Positions 7,443 to 15,208 of a stretch of 34,197 nucleotides of DNA are shown here, one piece after another. The stretch is from Candidatus Desulfosporosinus nitrosoreducens (GTDB lineage: Bacteria; Bacillota; Desulfitobacteriia; Desulfitobacteriales; Desulfitobacteriaceae): positions 1 through 34,197 of the forward strand of contig NZ_JAVHUW010000018.1 in NCBI RefSeq assembly GCF_030954495.1, written 5' to 3'. How positions within the stretch are numbered: position 1 is the first letter of the stretch; each line of letters begins with the position of its first letter. The notes beneath the pieces were generated by a model, which was given only the letters and a program-made list of their open reading frames with translations, was not told the DNA's origin and did not search any database. Made by a program: the position numbers and the translations under genes.

Positions 7443-8453
7443 TTGGGCTATCGATATACAGCGGCCGGGTTCAATCAGCTTCTTGAGTCTTTAAAGGAAA
7501 AGCACCGGGTCTATGCTCCGGTCCTGTTGAAGGGCAAAGGAAAATTTTCAGATACTGATTTAGTCGGCTATGGTGAAATCCTGCAAATTGAAGATGTCGT
7601 CTTTAAGCAAAAATCCTATTTCTCTCCCAAAGAAACCTTTTACCCCATTACCCAGACTCTTTTCTATTTTAATGAACATGAGTTTAGGGAAACGGCTGCC
7701 GCTGAAAAAGGTATTGTCGTTTTTTTGCGCGCTTGTGACATACAAGCGGTAGAGCGTCTGGACAAAATCATGCTGGAAAATGGTCCCTTTCCGGATTATT
7801 ATTATGAACGGCTGAGAAAAAACCTTAAATTTATCCTGATGGATTGTCCGGAGAGTTTCGAGCATTGTTTTTGCGTCAGCATGGGGACGAATACCACTGA
7901 GAATTACAGTGCCTCCCTGCGTTATGAGAACGGCTTTTATCTCAGCTCTGTCAGGGAAGATATTGAGGGCCTATTTGCTCTTTACGGTGAGCCGGCGGAT
8001 GTGTCGCCTCAATTTGTAGAAAGCAATCATCAGGAAGTTCAGGTTCCCCAAAATCTAAAGCTGGAGTCGGCGGACCTGAATCCGATCTGGGAGGAGTATG
8101 GCGCCCGCTGTATTGCCTGCGGACGGTGTACTGTCGTTTGTCCCAGCTGCAGCTGTTATACGATGCAGGATATCTTCTATGAAGATAATCCCCGATGCGG
8201 GGAGCGGCGGAGAGTCTGGGCCAGCTGCCATATTGACGGCTTCACGGATATGGCCGGCGGGCACAGTTTTCGCCGCAGCAATGGGGAGCGTATGCGTTTT
8301 AAAGTGATGCACAAGCTTAAGGACTTCAAACAGAGATTTGGCGTGCCCATGTGTGTAGGATGTGGACGTTGCGACAATGCCTGTCCCGAATATATTTCCC
8401 TGGCTCACTGTATCGACCGCTTGGGCAAAGAGGAGGCGGAAAACCGTGGCTGA
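7443..8453 (+). CDS. asrA: Anaerobic sulfite reductase subunit A
   Basis: An iron-sulfur electron-transfer subunit of the cytoplasmic, siroheme-containing sulfite reductase that makes sulfide. The 336-residue protein has two ferredoxin-type clusters near its C-terminus: CIACGRCTVVCPSCSC (about 222-237) and CVGCGRCDNACP (about 303-314). The N-terminal two-thirds has the AsrA/hydrogenase-beta-like fold (FLRACDIQAVERLD). The start is TTG at 7443, preceded by AGAGGAAG at good spacing; no ATG fits. It is the first gene of asrABC, and its stop overlaps the GTG of asrB. Expression probably depends on the CRP/FNR-type site upstream. The identification rests on the three-gene order and the cluster motifs. 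Confidence 0.93.
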   Translation: MGYRYTAAGFNQLLESLKEKHRVYAPVLLKGKGKFSDTDLVGYGEILQIEDVVFKQKSYFSPKETFYPITQTLFYFNEHEFRETAAAEKGIVVFLRACDIQAVERLDKIMLENGPFPDYYYERLRKNLKFILMDCPESFEHCFCVSMGTNTTENYSASLRYENGFYLSSVREDIEGLFALYGEPADVSPQFVESNHQEVQVPQNLKLESADLNPIWEEYGARCIACGRCTVVCPSCSCYTMQDIFYEDNPRCGERRRVWASCHIDGFTDMAGGHSFRRSNGERMRFKVMHKLKDFKQRFGVPMCVGCGRCDNACPEYISLAHCIDRLGKEEAENRG

Positions 8454-9267
8454 GAACAATTATTTGCCTTTTAGGGCTAAGATCCTGGCAAAATACCGGC
8501 AGACCGAACTGGATTGGACCTACCGCTTAGAATCCTCAATACGACCGGTCTCCGGACAGTTTATGGAGGTTTCCCTTCCCGGAGTTGGCGAGTGCCCTAT
8601 TTCCATCAGTGATTTTGGGGAAGGTTACCTGGAAATGACGATCCGCAAGGTTGGCAAGGTGACGGAAGGGATTGATAAACTGGCTCCGGGGGATTATCTT
8701 TTTTTGCGCGGTCCCTACGGCAACGGATTTCCGCTGGAGGAGTTTTACGGCAAGCATTTGATTATCGCCGCCGGTGGGACAGGCCTCGCCCCGCTTAAAA
8801 GTGTTATCAATCATTTCTATGCTCGGCCTGAACTTTTGCAACGGTGCGATATTTTAACCGGCTTTAAAACTCCCGGGGATGTTTTGTTCCCCGAAGATTT
8901 AGACAGATGGGCGCAGACTTTCAGAGTTGAAGTTACCGTAGATAAATTGGACGAAGCCGGCAACCTTGAGGTTATCGCCAATTCCTGCACGCGCAAAACC
9001 GGACTCATTACCGGCTTAATCCCGGATGTTCAGTTGTCTGCCCTTGAGGATGTGCGGGTTATTATCGTCGGACCGCCGGTCATGATGAAATTCACTGCCC
9101 AGGAATTCCTGTGCCGGGGGCTGGAGAAGGAAAACATCTGGGTTTCCTTTGAACGAAAAATGTCCTGTGGGCTGGGCAAATGCGGGCACTGCAAGATTGA
9201 TGAAACTTATGTCTGCCTGGAAGGTCCTGTGTTTAATTTTGCCAAAGCTCAAACTCTCTTGGATTAG
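8446..9267 (+). CDS. asrB: Anaerobic sulfite reductase subunit B
   Basis: The flavin- and NAD(P)H-binding subunit that feeds electrons to AsrA and AsrC. The 273-residue protein resembles the ferredoxin-NADP reductase/PyrK family: a FAD-binding barrel (residues 1-95), a nucleotide-binding half starting at IIAAGGTGLAPLKS (about 106-120), and a C-terminal cysteine cluster in MSCGLGKCGHCKI followed by VCLEG that should hold a 2Fe-2S centre. I start it at GTG 8446, inside the end of asrA, with AGGAGGCGG just upstream. The frame is open further upstream, but that part lies over asrA. The 8-base overlap implies coupled translation. Confidence 0.93.
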   Translation: MAENNYLPFRAKILAKYRQTELDWTYRLESSIRPVSGQFMEVSLPGVGECPISISDFGEGYLEMTIRKVGKVTEGIDKLAPGDYLFLRGPYGNGFPLEEFYGKHLIIAAGGTGLAPLKSVINHFYARPELLQRCDILTGFKTPGDVLFPEDLDRWAQTFRVEVTVDKLDEAGNLEVIANSCTRKTGLITGLIPDVQLSALEDVRVIIVGPPVMMKFTAQEFLCRGLEKENIWVSFERKMSCGLGKCGHCKIDETYVCLEGPVFNFAKAQTLLD

Positions 9268-9278
9268 TTAGGGGGATC

Positions 9279-10265
9279 ATGATGACGATTAATACGAAAA
9301 AGGTTATGAAAAATGCCTGGCGGATCACCAAAGACAGAAAGCTGACTTGCCTGCGTATCAGGGTGCCCGGCGGCCATTTGCCGGTAAAGCTGCTTCCGCT
9401 TATCCAAGAGATTGCCGAAAGCTTCGGCAATGGGACAGTGCATCTCACCACGAGGCAGGGGTTTGAAATTCCCGGAATTCCCTTTGAGCACATGACAGAA
9501 ATCAATGCCTTGCTGACGCCGCTTCTTGAGGAGCTGGAAATCAAGTTTGGAGTTTCTCTGGACCAGCCTGCTCTGGGCTATCCTTCAGCAGGGACCCGGA
9601 ATGTTGTAGCATGTATTGGCAACAGGGTTTGTACGAACGCTGTCTTTGATACGACAGCTTTAGCGCGGGATATTGAAAAAATAATCTATCCCCACAATCC
9701 CCATGTTAAAATCGCAGTCACCGGCTGCCCGAATGACTGCGTAAAAGTTCATATGCATGATCTGGGGATTCTGGGCCAGGTTGAGCCTCTCTACGAGGCC
9801 CAGCGCTGCATAGGCTGCCAAGCTTGTGTCAAAAATTGCAGCAAAGTTTCCACCGGTGCGCTTACCTTGGTTAACAATAAAGTAAAGCGGGATGCCTCAC
9901 GCTGTATCGGCTGCGGTGAATGTGTCCTGCAATGTCCGACAGCCGCCTGGACACGGGGCGGGCAATACTATCGTGTCGTGGTTATGGGGAGAACGGGGAA
10001 AAAGAATCCCCGCCTGGCCGCCCCGTTTTTGGAATGGGCGGAGCGGGAAGCGGTCTTGAAGTTATGTGCCAACCTCTATGCTTATATTGATAACTACATT
10101 GACCGTTCTCTTCCTAAAGAGCACGTAGGCTATATCCTGGACAGAACAGGTTACCCTGTCTTCAGGGATGAGCTGTTAAAAGACGTCGATTTAGGGCCTA
10201 AAGCCCAAGTCGCTAATTTTTTGGATTTCGCCGGGTATACCTATGATAAAAAGGTAATATTTTGA
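9279..10265 (+). CDS. asrC: Anaerobic sulfite reductase subunit C (siroheme subunit)
   Basis: The catalytic subunit that reduces sulfite to sulfide with six electrons. The 328-residue protein has the siroheme/4Fe-4S ligand pattern C-X5-C (CIGNRVC, about 112-118) and C-X3-C (CPNDC, about 150-154). Two ferredoxin clusters are inserted after it (CIGCQACVKNC and CIGCGECVLQCP, about 177-220). A sulfite-reductase half-domain occupies residues 20-85 and contains LTTRQGFEIPG. GGGGG precedes an ATGATG start. It is the last gene of the operon, 11 bases after asrB. Repeat copy 2 follows immediately and probably terminates the transcript. Confidence 0.95.
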   Translation: MMTINTKKVMKNAWRITKDRKLTCLRIRVPGGHLPVKLLPLIQEIAESFGNGTVHLTTRQGFEIPGIPFEHMTEINALLTPLLEELEIKFGVSLDQPALGYPSAGTRNVVACIGNRVCTNAVFDTTALARDIEKIIYPHNPHVKIAVTGCPNDCVKVHMHDLGILGQVEPLYEAQRCIGCQACVKNCSKVSTGALTLVNNKVKRDASRCIGCGECVLQCPTAAWTRGGQYYRVVVMGRTGKKNPRLAAPFLEWAEREAVLKLCANLYAYIDNYIDRSLPKEHVGYILDRTGYPVFRDELLKDVDLGPKAQVANFLDFAGYTYDKKVIF

Positions 10266-10266
10266 T

Positions 10267-10385
10267 CCGCTGACTAATCCGCTCTAAGACTCTCGCTTCG
10301 GCAAGCGGTGAGTTAAGAGCGGATTAGTCCTTGGATAAGTGGGACTAAGATTCAGATGGAGTTAAAACTCCACCTGAATCAAGTC
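10267..10385 (+). repeat. 120-bp double-hairpin interspersed repeat, copy 2
   Basis: Nearly identical to copy 1 in the same orientation, with one base deleted near the right end. It fills the gap between the converging ends of asrC (10265) and the FAD oxidoreductase (10393). Hairpin 1 has a 14-bp perfect arm, GACTAATCCGCTCT pairing with AGAGCGGATTAGTC. Hairpin 2 pairs GATTCAGATGGAGTT with AACTCCACCTGAATC with one G-T type mismatch. It is positioned as a bidirectional terminator. Confidence 0.93.
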
Positions 10386-10392
10386 TGCTTTA

Positions 10393-11517
10393 TCAAGCGA
10401 TTAACCCCTTGACCATCTCGGCTAAGGAAAGCGAGGATGTTAGGCCGGGGGACTCGATGCCGATCAGATTTATCAGTCCCGCAAATCCGCGCTCAGTCTC
10501 ATGACAGACAATGAAATCGCGGAAAGGACCGCCCGGAGCTTGAACCTTCGGTCGAATGCCGGCCATATCCGGAGAAAAATCCGTAATCTTTAAAAAGGGC
10601 ATATAGGTACTGACGGCATTATAAAACTCTTGGGCATGATCTGCATTGACATCATAATCCAACCTTTCCGAGTAGATGGCATTGGGGCCAAACCGCAAGC
10701 GGCCATCCAGTGATTTGGTGGCGTGAATGCCCAAGCCTTTCAGTTCTTTTAAGGGCGGGGGATAAATCAGCCTTGACACTAAGGCAGATTTGGAATTGGC
10801 GACACTGAAATATTCTCCTTTACAGGGATATAGGCGGTAGCCGCTGTCGTCAAGGTCAATTCCCAGCAAAGAAGCGATGTGATCGGAGTTTAAGCCCGCG
10901 CAGTTAATCAGCCAGCGGCAGTGAATCGCTTCCAATTGACCGGCCGGATTGCGGTAAGTCACTTTATAGCCGGGGTTTTGAAAATCAACTCCGACGACTT
11001 CATGGCGGTAGGCTATGACGGCTCCCTGCTCAAGAGCCAGCCACTCCAGCCGCAGCATTAATTGGTGGGAATCAATAATCCCGGTGGAGGGGGAAAATAA
11101 GGCGGCGACTGCCTTGATATTAGGTTCCAAAGCTGTAACCTGATTTTGGGTTAAAAGCTCCAGGTCTGTAACACCGTTGCTTCTCCCTTGTGCCAGGAGT
11201 GAGTCCAAGACCGGAATTTCCTCCTCATTGCGGGCAATAATCAATTTCCCGATCCGCTCATGGGGAATGTTCCACTGCCGGCAAAACTCGTAAAGACGCC
11301 GATTGCCCTCGACGCATAAGTTTGCTTTAAGACTTCCGGCGGGATAATAAATGCCGGCATGAATTACTTCGCTGTTGCGGCTGGAAGTTTCCTGACCAAA
11401 CTTGTCATGGCGTTCAAGCAGGAACAGAGAGCGGTCCTCGGATTGTTTGGCGAGCTCCGCGGCAATGGCTAAGCCAATAACGCCTGCTCCTATTATGAGT
11501 ATTTCGACTTCTTCCAT
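10393..11517 (-). CDS. FAD-dependent oxidoreductase, L-2-hydroxyglutarate oxidase family
   Basis: A flavoenzyme of about 374 residues in the DAO/glycine-oxidase superfamily. The N-terminal dinucleotide-binding motif is IIGAGVIGLAIAAELA (about 7-22), followed by SSRNSEVIHAGIYYPAGSLKA, a signature of L-2-hydroxyglutarate oxidase/dehydrogenase (LhgO, L2HGDH) proteins. Such enzymes oxidise L-2-hydroxyglutarate to 2-oxoglutarate, but other 2-hydroxy acids are possible. I start it at ATG 11517 because the FAD motif begins right after it; upstream in-frame residues are not conserved-looking. AAAGGT lies about ten bases before. It is monocistronic and converges on asrC through repeat copy 2. Confidence 0.85.
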   Translation of the reverse strand: MEEVEILIIGAGVIGLAIAAELAKQSEDRSLFLLERHDKFGQETSSRNSEVIHAGIYYPAGSLKANLCVEGNRRLYEFCRQWNIPHERIGKLIIARNEEEIPVLDSLLAQGRSNGVTDLELLTQNQVTALEPNIKAVAALFSPSTGIIDSHQLMLRLEWLALEQGAVIAYRHEVVGVDFQNPGYKVTYRNPAGQLEAIHCRWLINCAGLNSDHIASLLGIDLDDSGYRLYPCKGEYFSVANSKSALVSRLIYPPPLKELKGLGIHATKSLDGRLRFGPNAIYSERLDYDVNADHAQEFYNAVSTYMPFLKITDFSPDMAGIRPKVQAPGGPFRDFIVCHETERGFAGLINLIGIESPGLTSSLSLAEMVKGLIA

Positions 11518-11680
11518 AGCGCTCGTTACCTTTCGTATCTTGATAAAACTGAAGCTACTAATGTCGTATAGCATTACAGAGCAGATGTCAAGAGAGTTTT
11601 GGCAAGGTATTCACATCCTGATCCAGGTGGTTGCCGGGGATATCGGCTTTCAGATCAGTTGGGAAAAATCTTGACGGCAG

Positions 11681-11724
11681 AGAAGACCCGGTCTAGAAAA
11701 AGTAGCGTCTAGACCGGGTCTTCT
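11681..11724. terminator. Strong hairpin downstream of parA-like gene
   Basis: AGAAGACCCGGTCTAGA (11681-11697) pairs perfectly over 17 bases with TCTAGACCGGGTCTTCT (11708-11724), leaving a 10-base loop. It follows the leftward ParA gene, which ends at 11736. T-richness is modest on both strands. Confidence 0.75.
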
Positions 11725-11735
11725 TTTCCTCCTCT

Positions 11736-12536
11736 TCAGGCGATGGACAGTACCTCTTTGACAAAAGAAAGGTATTCAGGCGCTTTGCTGATGTCGGGCT
11801 CACCTTGAGTCTGGGCTAAGCCATGGCGGATGGCCCGCTTAATGACCGTGTCAAAGACTTTAATGTCGGGAGTTTCGGCAAAGCGTTTCCTTAGATCCTG
11901 GAGCATCACATTGTGAAGGTTGGTATGGTCTTGAACCATAGTTGGCAGGATGCCTAAAATATTGATCTTCGCACCTTGCTGCTGAATATTTTTTATGAGG
12001 GAAAGTGTGTCGTAGATGCCGTCAACGGATAGCCCTTCGGGCAAGGCGGGAATAATAATATCCGTGGAGGCTAACAGAGAATTCAGAGTCAATATGTCAT
12101 TGCTGGGAGAAGTGTCGATGAGAATGTAATCGTATTGAGCTTTGATCTGGCCGACGGCGTTTTTTAAAAGGTACTTAGGAGCGGGGAATTGCTTGTTGTT
12201 GGCAGGAGCCAGTACGCTGCTGCTGAAAGAGGAAAGGGAATTGTTCGATAAGTACAGATCAACTCCGAAAGCGCTTTGTTTGATATCTCTCATTTTTGCC
12301 TCGCCCAGTAAGACGTCATAAATCGTTTTCCTCAGGTTGTGCTTCTTGATTCCGAAGGAAAAGGCAATGTGTCCCTGAGCATCCATGTCAATAATAGCGG
12401 TCTTATATCCGAGACTAACTAACCCTACAGCCATGTTGGTGACGGTCGCTGTCTTGCCTACCCCGCCTTTTTGGGAGGCAACAGCAATAATTCGCGCAAG
12501 CTTAGCAATATTAGTAGTTTTAGAATGTCTAGCCAT
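11736..12536 (-). CDS. ParA/Soj-family ATPase without ParB partner
   Basis: A 266-residue P-loop ATPase of the ParA/MinD superfamily. The deviant Walker A motif KGGVGKT lies near residues 20-26, the A' motif IIDMDAQGH follows, and IDTSPSND is the switch region. ParA proteins dimerise on nucleoid DNA and move chromosomes, plasmids or protein clusters. No ParB, centromere-like repeat or plasmid gene is adjacent, so its cargo is unknown. I start it at ATG 12536, with GGGG nine bases upstream; a TTG at 12545 is too close to the ribosome site. It is monocistronic. Confidence 0.88.
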   Translation of the reverse strand: MARHSKTTNIAKLARIIAVASQKGGVGKTATVTNMAVGLVSLGYKTAIIDMDAQGHIAFSFGIKKHNLRKTIYDVLLGEAKMRDIKQSAFGVDLYLSNNSLSSFSSSVLAPANNKQFPAPKYLLKNAVGQIKAQYDYILIDTSPSNDILTLNSLLASTDIIIPALPEGLSVDGIYDTLSLIKNIQQQGAKINILGILPTMVQDHTNLHNVMLQDLRKRFAETPDIKVFDTVIKRAIRHGLAQTQGEPDISKAPEYLSFVKEVLSIA

Positions 12537-12817
12537 TGACGACAACCCCTTTATAAATTTGTATAGCTAATTTTACCATATTATTCCAAAGAGGTATAGA
12601 TGCCCATGACCAGAAAAATGGCAGGAAAATAGTTATTCTCAAGCGAGAACGATGGTGCCATAATAAACACAAAGGATATTAATAAACGGCACGGATCTCT
12701 CATGGATTTCTCAAGCGGGCAATTGGCTTTTATGACTCGGAAATAAGTGCTTGCTTTGGATACCCGGTCAGTTTTGAGCCGTTACTTACAATGAAGTTTA
12801 GATACTCTGGAGGTCTT

Positions 12818-13045
12818 ATGGATTATTCGCGCATTCTAGTTATCGCTCCTTATTCCGAACTGGCGGAAGAGGCCGGAAAAACCGTCGCCGAACTGAAAAA
12901 ACCCTGCCGCGTAATTGTGGCGGATATGGGCGATGGGGCAGCGGCTGCCAAAAAGGCCCTGAATGAGGGCTGCAGCAAGGTTAGAGCCGGCGGCAGAGCG
13001 TTGCAATTAAACACACGTTGCATATTAAAACATATCAGTCTGTAG
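12818..13045 (+). pseudogene. N-terminal remnant of a PrpR-type sigma-54 activator
   Basis: The frame starts MDYSRILVIAPYSELAEEAG with GGAGG just upstream and continues through ADMGDGAAAAKKALNEGCSKV. That is the beginning of a PrpR_N sensory domain, as found at the N-terminus of many sigma-54 activators. In intact relatives a segment like IISRGGT would follow; here the frame becomes unrelated and stops after 75 residues. No AAA+ or HTH part is found downstream. The rest of the gene appears deleted. The stub lies upstream of a sigma-54 promoter it may once have controlled. Confidence 0.65.
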
Positions 13046-13057
13046 CGAAATGCAACG
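12999..13057. promoter_or_regulatory. Candidate upstream activator sites for the sigma-54 promoter
   Basis: CGTTGCA occurs at 12999-13005 and 13016-13022, and its inverse TGCAACG at 13051-13057. They lie about 130-190 bp before the -24 element, a normal distance for enhancer sites of sigma-54 activators. The first two are inside the tail of the regulator remnant. Confidence 0.5.
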
Positions 13058-13184
13058 TTTTAAGTTTTAAAAACCGGTACATTTTTTTCGTCAAATTTGT
13101 TAAGCAAGTTTTAGAGCTTGAATAGCCTTCTCTAGGCCGTCTTTCCGCTGTTCAGGCTAATATTTTCACAAAGGTTTTAAAAGT

Positions 13185-13199
13185 TGGCATGATTTTTGC
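13185..13199 (+). promoter_or_regulatory. Sigma-54 (-24/-12) promoter of the UxaA-like operon
   Basis: TGGCATGATTTTTGC fits TGGCACG-N4-TTGC with one change. The GG and GC are exactly ten bases apart (13186-13187 and 13198-13199). It drives the gene starting at 13240. Confidence 0.85.
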
Positions 13200-13239
13200 C
13201 TATTCCTAGTAAGCGTAATAATTTAGGAGGTGAATTTCT

Positions 13240-13527
13240 TTGAAAAAGCAAGCTGTTGTCATCAATGTTCACGACAATGTGGCTACTTTAGTGGATGATT
13301 TCACATCAGGTACTGAAATTCATTATTTTTTGGGTGAACAAGAGCAAGCGGTTACTCTTCTGCAAGATATCCCCCTGGGTCACAAAGTGGCTATTCGTGA
13401 GATCAAAAAGGGAGAAGAGGTTATCAAATACGGGGAAAGTCTTGGCGGCGCGACCTCAGATATTAAAGTCGGCCAGCATGTTCATGTTCATAACATGGAA
13501 AGCCTGCGCGGCCGGGGAGATAAGTAA
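13240..13527 (+). CDS. UxaA-family small subunit (SAF domain)
   Basis: A 95-residue protein with the SAF fold of the N-terminal part of altronate/galactarate dehydratases: DNVATLVDDFTSGTEI, then IPLGHKVAIREIKKGEEVIKYGE. In split enzymes it forms one complex with the large subunit encoded next. The same family includes the small subunit of (2R)-sulfolactate sulfo-lyase (SuyA), so the substrate cannot be settled from sequence alone. The start is TTG, with AGGAGG nine bases upstream. It is the first gene behind the sigma-54 promoter at 13185, and 18 bases separate it from the large subunit gene. Confidence 0.85.
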   Translation: MKKQAVVINVHDNVATLVDDFTSGTEIHYFLGEQEQAVTLLQDIPLGHKVAIREIKKGEEVIKYGESLGGATSDIKVGQHVHVHNMESLRGRGDK

Positions 13528-13545
13528 GAAACAGGAGGAATTTAT

Positions 13546-14703
13546 ATGGAGATTTTGGGATATAGACGTCCGAATGGTCAGGTAGGAATCCGCAATCATA
13601 TTGCCATTATTCCTACGGCTGTTTGTTCCAGTACGGTTGCAGCCAATATTGCGGCTCAAGTTCCCGGAGCCGTTGCCCTTCCTAATCAGCACGGCTGCTG
13701 TCAAATTGGGGCTGATCACGAGCAAACGGTTCGGACCTTGATTGGCTTGGGCAAGAACCCCAATGTGGGTGCGGTTTTAGTGATTGGACTCGGTTGTGAA
13801 GGTGTTCCTATTCGCCAGGTCGCGGAAGAAATTGCCGCCACGGGAAAACCCGTTGAGGTTATTGTTATTCAGGAAGTCGGAGGGACCCTTAAAGCCACGG
13901 CCGAAGGACTGCGCAAGGCCGCTGAGCTTGCCCGCAAAGTTGCTCATTTGCAGCCTGAAAAAATGGATATCAGCGAAGTTGTGCTGGCTATTGAATGCGG
14001 AGGTTCCGATTTTACTTCAGGTTTGGCTTCCAATCCTGCTTGCGGCATCGCCTCTGACTTGCTCGTCGTCGCCGGCGGTACGTCCATGCTCTCCGAAACC
14101 ACGGAATTTATCGGTGCGGAGCATGTGCTGGCCCGCCGCTGCAAGACTCCGGAAATCGCCGAAAAGTTAATTCGCTATGTTCGTGACTGCGAAGAACGGG
14201 CCAAGCTTTTGAATGTGGACATTCGCGGCGGACAACCTACTCCGGGCAACATTGCCGGGGGGATCAGCTCTATTGAAGAAAAATCTTTAGGGTGCATTCA
14301 TAAGGCGGGACATGCCCCAATTCAGGATGTTCTGGCGTATGGCGAAGTTCCCGGCGGAAAGGGCTTATACGTTATGGATTCGCCAGGGCAGGACATTGAA
14401 TCGATTACCGGAATGGTTGCAGGCGGGGCTACGGTGGTTATTTTCACCACCGGAAGAGGAACTCCAACCGGCTGTCCGCTGGCTCCTGTCATTAAGATTA
14501 CCGGCAACGAGCGGACTTTTAAAATGATGGAAGACAATATGGACATCGATGCTTCGACGATTATTTCCGGAGAGGAAACCATAGAACAAGTTGGAAAACG
14601 GATTTTAGATATGGTTGCGGACGTCGCCAACGGGCATATGCCCAAAGCCGAAAGTCTCGGCCACAAGGAGTTCGGGATTTACAAAATTGCGCCAACCTAC
14701 TAA
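13546..14703 (+). CDS. UxaA-family large subunit (dehydratase or sulfo-lyase)
   Basis: A 385-residue catalytic subunit of the UxaA/GarD family. Family features seen are the opening GYRRPNGQVGIRNH, the cysteine-rich NQHGCCQIG (about 50), GLGCEGVP, ECGGSD (about 150) and GRGTPTGCPLAPVIK (about 305-319). Family members remove water from altronate or galactarate, or release sulfite from (2R)-sulfolactate (SuyB). GGAGG precedes the ATG. The frame is intact although its neighbours on both sides are broken, so it may still be selected. The neighbouring KdgT remnant favours a sugar acid. The sulfite reductase and pyruvate oxidoreductase in the same window fit a sulfonate. Both are inference. Confidence 0.87.
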   Translation: MEILGYRRPNGQVGIRNHIAIIPTAVCSSTVAANIAAQVPGAVALPNQHGCCQIGADHEQTVRTLIGLGKNPNVGAVLVIGLGCEGVPIRQVAEEIAATGKPVEVIVIQEVGGTLKATAEGLRKAAELARKVAHLQPEKMDISEVVLAIECGGSDFTSGLASNPACGIASDLLVVAGGTSMLSETTEFIGAEHVLARRCKTPEIAEKLIRYVRDCEERAKLLNVDIRGGQPTPGNIAGGISSIEEKSLGCIHKAGHAPIQDVLAYGEVPGGKGLYVMDSPGQDIESITGMVAGGATVVIFTTGRGTPTGCPLAPVIKITGNERTFKMMEDNMDIDASTIISGEETIEQVGKRILDMVADVANGHMPKAESLGHKEFGIYKIAPTY

Positions 14704-14704
14704 T

Positions 14705-15017
14705 TCAGGGTTTTTCACGCTGCTCATAACAGGCGGCGGACTGTTTGATTGTCGACCACCTCTTTAAAGGAACCGGTGTAGCCGGAGTCGCCGCTGCCAC
14801 GACAGCCGGCAATGCCGTCGCTACCCCTCTGGCCGTGGCCATGGCTGATCCGACCTTTATTAAAGCCATTCAAGGGACGGCTACCGCCCAAGTTGCCGCC
14901 TCGGTTATCGTCACGGCGATTTTAGTTCCCATCGTTACGGCAACTCTCGCTAAATATAAGGGTAAAGACAACACTGCGGCGATCACCCAGGTTGCCGCAA
15001 ATAGCCTAAAGGTTTAG
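14705..15017 (+). pseudogene. C-terminal remnant of KdgT-type 2-keto-3-deoxygluconate permease
   Basis: The longest open piece (from 14745) reads FKGTGVAGVAAATTAGNAVATPLAVAMADP and a hydrophobic tail, typical of the C-terminal quarter of the KdgT permease family. Just upstream, in another frame (about 14705-14746), the sequence encodes FFTLLITGGGLF, which is what precedes that block in KdgT proteins. The two pieces are joined by one extra base at 14747. The N-terminal two-thirds is missing. So the gene has both a large 5' deletion and a frameshift. It directly follows the stop codon of the UxaA large subunit. Confidence 0.75.
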
Positions 15018-15035
15018 GCATGTGATATATTCGTT

Positions 15036-15071
15036 GCCAGAAGGGCTCCCAGTATAGGGAGCCCTTCTGGC
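15036..15071. terminator. Perfect 15-bp hairpin after the permease remnant
   Basis: GCCAGAAGGGCTCCC (15036-15050) pairs with GGGAGCCCTTCTGGC (15057-15071) around a 6-base loop. It is probably the terminator of the UxaA operon, though no T-run follows. Confidence 0.65.
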
Positions 15072-15088
15072 CTATTCCTGATAAAACA

Positions 15089-15208
15089 GACTTGATTCAG
15101 GTGGAGTTTTTAACTTCAGCTGAATTTTAGTCGCACTTAGCCAGGGACTTAGCCGCTCTTAACTCACCGCTTGCCGAAGCGGGAGTCTTAGAGCGGATTA
15201 GTCGTCGG
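15089..15208 (-). repeat. 120-bp double-hairpin interspersed repeat, copy 3 (inverted)
   Basis: Same element as copies 1 and 2, in reverse orientation, with a few substitutions in both hairpins. It sits between the UxaA operon and the leftward phosphoesterase. The phosphoesterase frame enters the element: its last residues (about TTNPL) and its TAA stop (15188-15190) are encoded by the repeat. The insertion probably replaced the original 3' end of that gene. Confidence 0.92.

Noticed and set aside
11584..11674. Short plus-strand ORF (29 codons) ending just before the hairpin at 11681
   Set aside because: No ribosome binding site and no recognisable sequence; the hairpin is better explained as the parA terminator.
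12636..12717. TTCTCAAGCG occurring twice, once as part of TTCTC-AAGC-GAGAA (12636-12649)
   Set aside because: Short, AT-rich context and no link to a promoter; could be chance. The 12537-12817 gap otherwise shows nothing clear.
10267..15208. The three 120-bp repeats as a CRISPR array
   Set aside because: Copies are kilobases apart, one is inverted, there are no spacers of regular length and no cas genes.
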